A stretch of DNA of 54,224 bases, from positions 1 through 54,224 of the IMG/VR virus record IMGVR_UViG_3300032050_006033. One strand, written 5' to 3'. Under the pieces are notes generated by a model. That model was not told the origin of the DNA and did not search any database. It worked only from the letters and a program-made list of their open reading frames with translations. Position numbers and translations under genes: made by a program. Positions 35,490 to 43,897 of this stretch are shown here, piece by piece (position 1 is the first letter of the stretch; each line of letters begins with the position of its first letter). The DNA is from a virus.

Positions 35490-35724
35490 GAATTATTACA
35501 TTGATCTAGATAAAATGGAAAAGTATGTCCAGTTTATTGGTGATTCAGGTGAAACACAAATTCACTTAGTTAAGTATGAAGCTGTAAAATCGATGGTTGA
35601 AACCATTTTAACTGAGGGTGGTGAAATCGATGAAAATTTAGGTATGAAAACCAGTGAGTTATCAATACCATTTAAAATAGCTTTTAATACGTTATTAGTT
35701 AAAAAAATAATAAATAAAATATAA
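35467..35724 (+). CDS. Small hypothetical protein
   Basis: An 85-residue protein overlapping the HAD-like gene by 23 bases; ATGs at 35467 and 35470 are both possible. Sequence includes NENYYIDLDKMEKYVQFIGD, an acidic middle and a hydrophobic C-terminal helix (PFKIAFNTLLVKKIINKI). Translational coupling supports expression. No family recognised. Confidence 0.6.
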   Translation: MMFSIFNENYYIDLDKMEKYVQFIGDSGETQIHLVKYEAVKSMVETILTEGGEIDENLGMKTSELSIPFKIAFNTLLVKKIINKI

Positions 35725-35729
35725 ATAAT

Positions 35730-36791
35730 ATGAACACAGAACAGATTACAAAATTGGAGAAGTCCATTCAAAACATGGTGGACAAATTGTCTAGAATCTA
35801 TTTCTTGGTACAGGATACAAGAGGTAACGCTAAAGCTTCTGTATCGTACATCTACGATATGGCTTTAACATTAAAAAGAAATGGATATAACTCAATCATT
35901 TTACATGAAAAAAATGATTACATGGGTGTCTCAGATTGGTTAGGTGAGGAGTACATGGATGAATTACCACATAAATCAATTGACGGACAAAATCTTGAGG
36001 TATCACCTGAAGATTTAATTATCATTCCGGAAATTTATGGATTTATAATGGACCAAATTACAAAATTGCCTTGTGGTAAAATTGTAATTAGTCAATCTTA
36101 TGATTATATATTTGAAACATTACAACCGGGACAAACATGGTCACAGTTAGGGTTTTTAAAGTGTATAACCACATCTGAAAAACAAAAAGACTACATCGAA
36201 TCGGTTATGAGAAATGTATCCGTTGATGTTATTGAACCTGTAATTTCGGAGAAGTTTAATAAGTCGGAATACCCAGCGAAAACAATAATAGCTATACACA
36301 CTAGAGAACATAGAGACACAATTAATTTGGTTAAAACATTTTACACTAAGTACCCACAATATCGATGGATTACATTTAGAGACCTTCGTGGTTTAACTGT
36401 TTCAGAATTTTCTAATGGAATTAAAGAAGCTTTTGTATCCGTGTGGATTGACCAAAATAGTAGTTTTGGTACCTTCCCACTGGAATCAATGAAGTGTGGT
36501 GTTCCAGTTATTGGACTAGTACCGAACATGGTTCCCGAATGGATGAATGAGGACAATGGTATTTGGATTAACAATCAAAATATGGTCATTGATGTGATAT
36601 CTGATTTTATACAGAATTGGTTAGAGGATAATATTAACCCTGAGTTATACACAACCATGGAATCCTCGGTATCGAAAGTTACCAATAAATCAGATTTCGA
36701 TAATAACGTAGTGTCAATTTTTGGTAAAATGATCTCAACCAGAATCGAGTCATTTTCAGAACAATTAAATAAATTAGAAACAATAGAATAA
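35730..36791 (+). CDS. GT-B glycosyltransferase (family 4-like)
   Basis: A 353-residue protein with an N-terminal helical lead, then RIYFLVQDTRGNAKASVSYI (23-42), a KCITTSEKQKDYIESVM hinge, VIEPVISEKF, and a donor-domain end SSFGTFPLESMKCGVPVIGL with EWMNEDNGIWIN. The E-x7-type element (PLESMKCGVPVIG) is the classical GT4 donor-binding motif. It is separated from the preceding gene by 5 bases. Substrate unknown. Confidence 0.75.
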   Translation: MNTEQITKLEKSIQNMVDKLSRIYFLVQDTRGNAKASVSYIYDMALTLKRNGYNSIILHEKNDYMGVSDWLGEEYMDELPHKSIDGQNLEVSPEDLIIIPEIYGFIMDQITKLPCGKIVISQSYDYIFETLQPGQTWSQLGFLKCITTSEKQKDYIESVMRNVSVDVIEPVISEKFNKSEYPAKTIIAIHTREHRDTINLVKTFYTKYPQYRWITFRDLRGLTVSEFSNGIKEAFVSVWIDQNSSFGTFPLESMKCGVPVIGLVPNMVPEWMNEDNGIWINNQNMVIDVISDFIQNWLEDNINPELYTTMESSVSKVTNKSDFDNNVVSIFGKMISTRIESFSEQLNKLETIE

Positions 36792-36792
36792 T

Positions 36793-37599
36793 ATGGAAAA
36801 TAGAAAAACAATTTCAGTTGTATTACCCTTAAAATCTTCACAATCACCATTTTTTGAGGATTTATATAGTCGATCAATACAATCAGTAAAAAATCAAAAA
36901 GAATATGTTGATGAGTTAATCATTGTATATTGTAATGAAACAAATCTAACCAATCACATTAAAAGTTATGATTATGGTGATTTAAATGTTGTATTCGAAG
37001 AGTGGACATCTGAACCTAATTTTTGTTCACAGGTGAACCACGGTTTTGAAATGTCTAAGTCGGAATGGGTGTCATTCATTGAATTCGATGATGAATACTC
37101 AAACATCTGGTTTAAAAATTTTAACACATACTCAAACATCTATAAGGATATTAACGCTTTTCTACCAATTGTTGTTGATGTTAATGATAAAGGGGTATTT
37201 GTTGGATTTACAAATGAAGCTACATTTGCGGCTAACTTCTCACAAGAAATGGGTTACCTAACAAATGATACACTACAAAATTACCAAAACTTCCAAATAT
37301 CTGGAATGATGGTTAAACGAGAAACATTCCTTGAGATTGGTAAGTTTAAAACAAATATAAAATTAACATTTGGTTATGAATTCTTATTGAGACTAACCTC
37401 TAATACACCTAGAATTATGTCGATACCAAAAATTGGGTACAAACACATGAACTTTAGGGAGGGTTCATTATTTTGGAATTATAAAAATGGTAATGACGTT
37501 ATGTCAGATGATGAGGTTAAGTTCTGGGTTGACTCAGCTAAAAAAGAGTATCATTACATTAATCAACGTGATATAAAATATGAACCACAAGAAGTTTAA
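36793..37599 (+). CDS. GT2-family glycosyltransferase
   Basis: A 268-residue protein with a GT-A fold of the GT2 type: ISVVLPLKSSQSPFFEDLYS, ELIIVYCNE, then CSQVNHGFEMSKSEWVSFIE and FDDEYS as the metal motif. Later come QISGMMVKRETFLEIGKFKT and a KLTFGYEFLLRLTSN segment, the usual acceptor-side block. It begins 1 base after the GT4-like gene and its stop overlaps the sigma-factor ATG (TAATG). It is the last clear sugar gene of the operon. Confidence 0.8.
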   Translation: MENRKTISVVLPLKSSQSPFFEDLYSRSIQSVKNQKEYVDELIIVYCNETNLTNHIKSYDYGDLNVVFEEWTSEPNFCSQVNHGFEMSKSEWVSFIEFDDEYSNIWFKNFNTYSNIYKDINAFLPIVVDVNDKGVFVGFTNEATFAANFSQEMGYLTNDTLQNYQNFQISGMMVKRETFLEIGKFKTNIKLTFGYEFLLRLTSNTPRIMSIPKIGYKHMNFREGSLFWNYKNGNDVMSDDEVKFWVDSAKKEYHYINQRDIKYEPQEV

Positions 37600-38348
37600 T
37601 GACTAATGAACTAAATGTTATAGATGATAATAATGAACAGAAAAAGAAGGGTAGAAAACCAAAAGTAAAAAATTACTTCGCTGAAAGAGAGGAGAACGCG
37701 GTTAGGGAATACTTAACCGCTACAACCTTTGATGAGAAGAATAAAATATACAACGAGTTTTTAAAAGACCCCTTAGATAAAATGATATCGTCAATTATTA
37801 GACGATACAAATTGTACCGAAAAGATATGAATTTTGATGAAATTCATATGGACACACATTCATTTTTAATGACCAAAATTGATAAGTTTAAACCTTCAAA
37901 AGAAAAGAAGGCGTATTCGTATTTTGGTACAATATGTAAAAATTATCTTATGGGTCAAATAATGAAGGACCAAAAAGATACTAATAGAAAAATATCATAC
38001 GAGGATATATCAACGGATGTTCAAAATATGCCGGATATGATTTACTATTTGGACAACGACAATTTAACAACTGATGAAATTATAAAAAATTTTTTATCAA
38101 AACTTAAAGATACCATGTCCGAAAAAAACATTTCAGAACAAGAGGTTCGTCTAGGTAACGCTCTTTTTGATATATTTCAAAATTACCCATCAACGTTTAA
38201 TGATAACAACGACAATAATAAGTTTAATAAAAATATTGTTCTGTTTGAACTCCGAGAAATGACAAACCTATCAACAAAGGAAATTAGAAATTCATTGAAA
38301 AGGTATAAGAAATTATATTATGAAATTTTAAATGAATTACTAAAATAA
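37599..38348 (+). CDS. gp55: gp55-like late transcription sigma factor
   Basis: A 249-residue protein. Residues about 50-125 (PLDKMISSIIRRYKLYRKDM, FDEIHMDTHSFLMTKIDKFK, YSYFGTICKNYLMGQIMKDQ) match sigma region 2 as in T4 gp55-type factors, with the aromatic-rich core. The C-terminal part has TNLSTKEIRNSLKRYKKLYY, a possible helix for core or DNA contact, but no full region 4. gp55 directs host RNA polymerase to late promoters (TATAAATA in T4). Its gene stands right before the baseplate genes and starts on the GT2 stop. Confidence 0.8.
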   Translation: MTNELNVIDDNNEQKKKGRKPKVKNYFAEREENAVREYLTATTFDEKNKIYNEFLKDPLDKMISSIIRRYKLYRKDMNFDEIHMDTHSFLMTKIDKFKPSKEKKAYSYFGTICKNYLMGQIMKDQKDTNRKISYEDISTDVQNMPDMIYYLDNDNLTTDEIIKNFLSKLKDTMSEKNISEQEVRLGNALFDIFQNYPSTFNDNNDNNKFNKNIVLFELREMTNLSTKEIRNSLKRYKKLYYEILNELLK

Positions 38349-38357
38349 TAAAAAAGA

Positions 38358-38365
38358 TATTTATA
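38358..38365 (+). promoter_or_regulatory. TATTTATA element before the baseplate gene block
   Basis: TATTTATA lies 3 bases upstream of the ATG at 38369. It is one of about ten such octamers close to starts of virion-type genes in this window (see findings). It could be a late-gene control element; the direction is the reverse of the T4 late box. Confidence 0.3.
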
Positions 38366-38368
38366 GTT

Positions 38369-38737
38369 ATGCCAAGACCACCAAAAAAAGAAATAAATCT
38401 GACTAAAGATTCGATGTTAGCTTTAATGCAGGAAATCTACAATGAAATTGTGGAACAAAGAAATACCGCAATAAGGATCCAAAATAAAATGTTAACAATG
38501 ATGAAGGAACCGGAAGATATGACTTTGATTGGTCCGGTAATTGAAAAACAACAGAAGATTGTAAATGATTGTGTTGAAAAGAAATTATCCCTATCTAAAC
38601 TACAATCCCAAATGTGGCAAAAATCACAAGATAAACAAGAAGAATTTACTTTATCTGATCTTGAGTTGGATGATGACGTTTTAAAATCTTTAATTGAGAA
38701 GGATACATCAGATAAATCCTACAAAATGAATAAATAA
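38369..38737 (+). CDS. Small helical hypothetical protein
   Basis: A 122-residue protein: DSMLALMQEIYNEIVEQRNT, KMLTMMKEPEDMTLIGPVIE, KQQKIVNDCVEKKLSLSKLQ; high in charged residues and probably a long coiled coil, with an acidic tail (LSDLELDDDVLKSL). It starts the run of baseplate-type genes, and its stop overlaps the next ATG (TAATG). It may be an assembly or linker protein. No family recognised. Confidence 0.6.
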   Translation: MPRPPKKEINLTKDSMLALMQEIYNEIVEQRNTAIRIQNKMLTMMKEPEDMTLIGPVIEKQQKIVNDCVEKKLSLSKLQSQMWQKSQDKQEEFTLSDLELDDDVLKSLIEKDTSDKSYKMNK

Positions 38738-40662
38738 TGGCTTTAGATGATATTAATGATAATAAAAAAATTAAGTCTAAATCATCAATACTTAAAAAGT
38801 ATAAACAATTTAAGGATGGTGAAAAAGAATTAAAAAAAAATTCTGGTGATACTTTCGAACAAAAAAAGTCGGATATTACCACACAATTGTCTGAAGCTAA
38901 AAAATTAAAAAACAAATATCAAAAAGAACTCAAAAGTCAATTTGACGAAATGTTAGATTTGATTTTTATAACAAATAACAACGGTAGTCAAACTAAAAGT
39001 TACCTAAAAAGAACATTTGTTACCGCTCTTAATGAGTTAAAACCAAAAGTATTTGAATTATTAACCGAAACATCAATACAAGCTATTGGGTGTTCCGAGG
39101 ATCAGTTATATCAAAATCAAACTGTTTACGTTAAAGTTTCCAATATTGATTTTAATAAATTACTCCAGGAACCATACGACACCTTAATAGGGTCAATAAG
39201 TTATGAATCAAAAGATATAACTTATGGTAACACACCATTCTCAATGAATAAAGAATTATACGAGAGAACCCAACAAATAAACCAACCATTCTCAGTATCA
39301 TCTGGTTCACCATACAAAGGAACGTCAGGACAAGACCTATTTGACATTACTTATGTTGAGTCGTACCCAGATCCGGTAACTGGTAACATAATCGTCGGTA
39401 ATTTTTATAAAATTGAATTAAAAAATAGAGCTACGGTAAATAAAGTATCTGAGTTCTTAAACGATTATTACTCAACAATTGAATTAATCGATTTAAAAAA
39501 CTTCTTCGCAAATGTAATGAATCAATTATCTGGAGCTATATCAATTAAAAAAGGTAATGGGAAAATTGATCTGGGTGAATTTGAGAAATTTTTACTGTTG
39601 ATAAAAAGACTATTAGGTTTATGTTACGATCCGAACACTGAAATTGATGTGTCTGGACCCTCTAAAGTTTCTAGTACTGATAATATTGATGAGTCATTTT
39701 GGGAATTTACCGACATTGACTTGAGAATGATAGATCAAAAGGTGTCAGATATAAAATTGGGTGTTGTCGAGTTTGATGATTGTTTTAATGTAAAACTACC
39801 TGTAGACTCAGATAGTATCATCAACGCGATTAGTAATCTAAATTTTATTGAGGATGAGAACAACTCAATACCGATTGATGAAGCTTCTAATTTACCACAG
39901 GTACTAACTAGTAATCCTGGGTGGTTCCCATTAGAAATTGACGTTGACACTGAGTTTTTAAAGGAGTTCCCGAAAGCTATGGTAACAACAGTACTTTCAC
40001 CAAAAGTATTATTACCAATAATGACAATGATTAAAGCTCTTGGTCAATCATTTAATGATCAAATTTCATCATTTACTGAGTTTGCCAAAAATTTTAAAAA
40101 ATTTTTTACGGAACTAGTTACCAAAATTGGAGCTTTGTTTATTAAAATATTATTTGATATAATTAAAAAGGATTTGAAAAGTTTAATTAAGTCAATCACC
40201 ACGGACATTCTAAAAGAAAAAACAAATAAAAAATTAACTATAATTTTATCTTTAAGCGAGTTGTTGGTGTCAATAGCTAACTTATTACAGACTACCGATT
40301 ATAGAGAGTGTAAAAACGTAATTCAAGAATTATTAAATTTGTTAGATTTGTCATCGAAAGTTTTTAAAGCTTTCGGGAATACAATACCACTACCGTTATT
40401 ATTAGCTTCAAAATTATTGAGTGGGTTTTCAGCTACAAGGGCGTTTGTCAATGTTGTTGATGAGTTGGACAAATTGGGAATACCCACCGGACCAATGCCG
40501 GACGGATCACCAAATAAATTTGTAGCGTCAATAAAAGCTGTAATAGATGGGATTGATAAAGAAGAAAGTGAGAACGGTCAAGTTCAAATTGCGTTAAGTC
40601 CTTTAAGTGTCAACCCAATAAACCAAACGGATCCATTGATATTATATGGTAAAAAAATATAG
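38737..40662 (+). CDS. Large virion-type protein, probably baseplate
   Basis: A 641-residue protein. Residues 1-70 are Lys-rich and coiled. The middle has acidic beta-type sequence, for example FDITYVESYPDPVTGNIIVG and the DIDLRMIDQKVSDIKLGVVE region. Residues about 420-560 are long, hydrophobic, helix-forming sequence (KAMVTTVLSPKVLLPIMTMI, FTELVTKIGALFIKILFDII). The mix fits a tail or baseplate component that inserts in the membrane or packs in the hub; it is not a recognised family. It sits between the coiled-coil gene and the gp5-like gene. Confidence 0.5.
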   Translation: MALDDINDNKKIKSKSSILKKYKQFKDGEKELKKNSGDTFEQKKSDITTQLSEAKKLKNKYQKELKSQFDEMLDLIFITNNNGSQTKSYLKRTFVTALNELKPKVFELLTETSIQAIGCSEDQLYQNQTVYVKVSNIDFNKLLQEPYDTLIGSISYESKDITYGNTPFSMNKELYERTQQINQPFSVSSGSPYKGTSGQDLFDITYVESYPDPVTGNIIVGNFYKIELKNRATVNKVSEFLNDYYSTIELIDLKNFFANVMNQLSGAISIKKGNGKIDLGEFEKFLLLIKRLLGLCYDPNTEIDVSGPSKVSSTDNIDESFWEFTDIDLRMIDQKVSDIKLGVVEFDDCFNVKLPVDSDSIINAISNLNFIEDENNSIPIDEASNLPQVLTSNPGWFPLEIDVDTEFLKEFPKAMVTTVLSPKVLLPIMTMIKALGQSFNDQISSFTEFAKNFKKFFTELVTKIGALFIKILFDIIKKDLKSLIKSITTDILKEKTNKKLTIILSLSELLVSIANLLQTTDYRECKNVIQELLNLLDLSSKVFKAFGNTIPLPLLLASKLLSGFSATRAFVNVVDELDKLGIPTGPMPDGSPNKFVASIKAVIDGIDKEESENGQVQIALSPLSVNPINQTDPLILYGKKI

Positions 40663-40664
40663 TT

Positions 40665-40898
40665 ATGAACATAGAAACTAACGAATACTTGGTTAAATCA
40701 AATCAAGTTTTAGAAATTATTAGGGATCACAAAAATAAGTCAAATAAAGATTTAGTTTTAGCTCTTGAGTTTATTAAAAAAGAATTTGACTTAACTAAAG
40801 AAAATTTATTAAAATTAACAAATCACATTGACAAGTTGGAGTTGACCTATAATGTTTTATTAAAAGAGTACGAAGAAAGAAATGCGACAAAAAAATAA
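40665..40898 (+). CDS. Small coiled-coil protein
   Basis: A 77-residue, Lys/Glu/Leu-rich protein, almost wholly heptad-like (LVLALEFIKKEFDLTKENLL; KLTNHIDKLELTYNVLLKEY). It starts 2 bases after the large virion gene and overlaps the gp5-like gene by 17 bases, so it is likely a baseplate assembly partner. No family recognised. Confidence 0.6.
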   Translation: MNIETNEYLVKSNQVLEIIRDHKNKSNKDLVLALEFIKKEFDLTKENLLKLTNHIDKLELTYNVLLKEYEERNATKK

Positions 40899-42414
40899 AT
40901 TTATATATGAGGGGAGGGTATTGAACAACCAAGATCCGTTAATGTTAGGTAGACTACGTGTATATCCAACAACACCGGATCCCGAAACTGATATTTATCC
41001 CCCAGATTGGGATGAATCCAAGGAGTGGTCATTAGATGATCCATTAATTTTTCTACCTCTAATACCATATTATTTAAATCAAACCCCATTAGTGGGTGAA
41101 TACGTACATGTTGTTTATTATAACAGTGAGGAAAGACTAGATCGAAATAAATTCTACATTCAAGGACCGGTATCAAGACCTTGGTTTAATAGTCGAGAAA
41201 GTTTCGCTAACTCAAAATCAATGTTAGCTGACGGACAAATATTAAAACAAGCTAAACCAATTAGAAATAAAACAAACGGTGATATTGATGTTGATTTACG
41301 TGGTATATATCCCCTTCCAGGTGACAACGGGTTTCTTGGTCGTGGATCAAGTGATATAATTCTTAAAACAAGTGAATCATCAAATGATGTACTGATAAGA
41401 GCTGGTAAGACAAGACCATCCGGTAACCCAGTTGTCCCAGTTAGATTAAACGATAGTCGATCATTTGTTCAGGTATCTGAATTCGGTATCCAACAAACAC
41501 TTGGACCGGTAACAGAAAAAGAAGAATTAATATATACCCCCAGACAAGTTAAGAATCTAATAGAGTGGGAAATATCAAATTTAAACACCTTACCATCACC
41601 AAGTGGAATTACGTTTGATGGGTCAATTAGATTATACAGTTTAAAACCAGTTGAAAATACATTAAGTAGTGTACTAACGGTAAATACACCACTAGATGAA
41701 TACATTGGAAATACCTTATTTGAGTTGGACTTTACTGATAAGACGGTAATTGAAACGTCACAACTAATTAACTCATTTATTCGTGGGTTTAATAATGGTC
41801 GAATTAACATTCCTGGGTATGTATCTTATCCATCTGAACCTGGTGTAACGATTAGTGATCAGTTCCCATTTGTGTTTAGACCGGTTAAATCTAACCTTGA
41901 TACATTAAGTACGAATAACACAACGGAATATAACAACCTAATTGAAATTTATAATAAAATAAAATTATCCCCGTCGGATACCCAAAATGGGTACGCTCTC
42001 GTATGGTTAAAGAATGTTATAAATCCACAACCAGAACTAAAAAAGACCATAGTACAAAATAAAACATTTGTTCCGGATCCGGTAACATATACAACAAACG
42101 GGGGGGATTTTGTTTATTTATTATCACACAAACAATCAATACCATCCAAAGAGAAATTTTCATTAAAAGATACACTATATGGTATACCTAGAGAAAAATT
42201 TGATGAGATTATTTATAAGACTGACCCAATGGTTAGGGGTGATGAATTAATGTCATTTTTAACCCTATTAACCAAGTTTGTTTTTTCACACGTTCACAAC
42301 ATAAACGAAGCTCCAATACCGGTGGGTACTGACGGAACTCTTAAGTCAGATATCCTTAAAAAATTATTAGAAGCTGATTCAACCATTTTAAATCAAAATA
42401 TTCGAATTAATTGA
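40882..42414 (+). CDS. gp5-like baseplate hub protein with N-terminal OB-fold
   Basis: A 510-residue protein. Residues 1-110 match the OB-fold of T4 gp5/VgrG-type hub proteins: YEGRVLNNQDPLMLGRLRVY, then PLIPYYLNQTPLVGEYVHVV and KFYIQGPVSRPW. Residues 140-200 show GFLGRGSSDIILKTSESSND, a likely start of a repeat or needle-proximal domain. No lysozyme or clear beta-prism repeat is visible, unlike T4 gp5. The C terminus includes FVFSHVHNINEAPIP, a His motif often found in phage hub proteins. Position beside other baseplate genes supports the call. Confidence 0.7.
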   Translation: MRQKNKFIYEGRVLNNQDPLMLGRLRVYPTTPDPETDIYPPDWDESKEWSLDDPLIFLPLIPYYLNQTPLVGEYVHVVYYNSEERLDRNKFYIQGPVSRPWFNSRESFANSKSMLADGQILKQAKPIRNKTNGDIDVDLRGIYPLPGDNGFLGRGSSDIILKTSESSNDVLIRAGKTRPSGNPVVPVRLNDSRSFVQVSEFGIQQTLGPVTEKEELIYTPRQVKNLIEWEISNLNTLPSPSGITFDGSIRLYSLKPVENTLSSVLTVNTPLDEYIGNTLFELDFTDKTVIETSQLINSFIRGFNNGRINIPGYVSYPSEPGVTISDQFPFVFRPVKSNLDTLSTNNTTEYNNLIEIYNKIKLSPSDTQNGYALVWLKNVINPQPELKKTIVQNKTFVPDPVTYTTNGGDFVYLLSHKQSIPSKEKFSLKDTLYGIPREKFDEIIYKTDPMVRGDELMSFLTLLTKFVFSHVHNINEAPIPVGTDGTLKSDILKKLLEADSTILNQNIRIN

Positions 42415-42434
42415 TATTTATTGTAAAAATGTAA

Positions 42435-43895
42435 ATGTCAATTAATAATTCATATTTTAGTCGGAATAATACCATCATATCCAATAGTTTCGTTAACACA
42501 GGTAGGAACCCTGTTATGGAATTATACTATGGGGATGGGAATATATCCTTACCTACCGGGTTCTCTAGATTTATCTTTGACATTGATCTAACCCTGTTAA
42601 AAGAAAAAATTAATAACGGTACAATATCAACCGATATATGTTCGGGTATGACACATACATTAAGAATGGTAAATACATCATTCTTTGATAAAGATTATTT
42701 AAATACATCAAATTCACAAGGTAGACTGAGAGCTACATCCTTTGATTTAATTCTGTTTAGAATACCTTACGTTAATTTGGATCCGGACCAACCACAGATT
42801 TGGGATGAAGGTGTTGGGTATGATTACTTTGATGTCGTTACCGAAATACAAAATGATAAGAACTACTCTGATAGACCAAGTAACTGGTATCAAACAACAA
42901 CTATTGGTGTTTGGGAACAACCTGGGATATATAGTAATACAAATTCTGGGACATTTAATTATAATCAGTTAGAAATTGTTAAAACCCAACATTTTGAATT
43001 CGGTGATGAGAACATTGAGTTTGACATGACACAGGAAATTAATGATGTTTTAAGTGGTAGTATTCCTAATTGTGTGGGTTGGGGGATTGCGTATCTACCA
43101 CAGGTTGAAAATTTAAGTGGTACAACCGGTACATACTCAGTTGGGTTTTTTACAAGACATACCCAGACATTTTACGAACCATTTTTAGAAACTAGTTATA
43201 ATGATTTAATTGAGGATGATAGGAATTCATTCTCACTTGGAAAAATTAATAAATTATATTTATACATCTATGAAGATGGGGATTTTCAGAATTTAGATTT
43301 TAGTCCCAAAGTAACTATTTCTGATAGTGTGGGTAACCCAATTCCAGGTTTAGTAAATCTACAATCATGTAGACGAACAAAAGGTGTTTACGAAATAGAA
43401 CTACCACCTCTTATTGGATACAAAACCCCATGTATATTTAATGACGTTTGGTCAGATATTAAATTAAATGGATTCTCTTTACCGGACATACATAATGAAT
43501 TTGTTATATACCCAATTCAAAAGTCATTACAAATGGGAACAACATCTGTCGACCCAAAGGTTTATGGGTTTGATTTTTATGGTATTAAACAAGATGAAAA
43601 GATATTAAACACCGATGTTAGAAAGGTCGGTGTAATTATAAAACAAGCTTATACCACAAACAAACAATTACCCAAAGTGGGGGGGTATTATAGAATTTAT
43701 GTTAGGGAAGGTCAAACTGAAGTACAAGTACAAGACTGGACCAAACTAAATAGAACACCAAATGAGTATTATTTTATATTTGATACAAGAGATAAAATTC
43801 CTAATGAATATTTTATTGATATGAAAGTTATCTCAAGTGGGGAAGTTAATACTTATAAAAGAACAATAAAATTTCAAATTGTAAATAAAAAATAA
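42435..43895 (+). CDS. Virion structural protein, probably baseplate/tail
   Basis: A 486-residue, beta-rich protein. Residues 30-130 (LYYGDGNISLPTGFSRFIFD; LRATSFDLILFRIPYVN; DEGVGYDYFDV) and 175-215 look like a jelly-roll-type domain. Residues about 270-480 carry KLYLYIYEDGDFQNLDFSPK, VGVIIKQAYTTNKQLPKVGG and YFIFDTRDKIPNEYFIDM, like Ig-like wedge domains. Not recognised as a named family. It follows the hub gene by 20 bases and is 2 bases before the cysteine-rich 627-residue gene. Confidence 0.55.
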   Translation: MSINNSYFSRNNTIISNSFVNTGRNPVMELYYGDGNISLPTGFSRFIFDIDLTLLKEKINNGTISTDICSGMTHTLRMVNTSFFDKDYLNTSNSQGRLRATSFDLILFRIPYVNLDPDQPQIWDEGVGYDYFDVVTEIQNDKNYSDRPSNWYQTTTIGVWEQPGIYSNTNSGTFNYNQLEIVKTQHFEFGDENIEFDMTQEINDVLSGSIPNCVGWGIAYLPQVENLSGTTGTYSVGFFTRHTQTFYEPFLETSYNDLIEDDRNSFSLGKINKLYLYIYEDGDFQNLDFSPKVTISDSVGNPIPGLVNLQSCRRTKGVYEIELPPLIGYKTPCIFNDVWSDIKLNGFSLPDIHNEFVIYPIQKSLQMGTTSVDPKVYGFDFYGIKQDEKILNTDVRKVGVIIKQAYTTNKQLPKVGGYYRIYVREGQTEVQVQDWTKLNRTPNEYYFIFDTRDKIPNEYFIDMKVISSGEVNTYKRTIKFQIVNKK

Positions 43896-43897
43896 TT

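Noticed and set aside
24552-37599. T4-type DNA glucosylation genes
   Set aside because: None of the glycosyltransferases resembles T4 alpha- or beta-glucosyltransferase, and no hydroxymethylase for cytosine was seen in the window.
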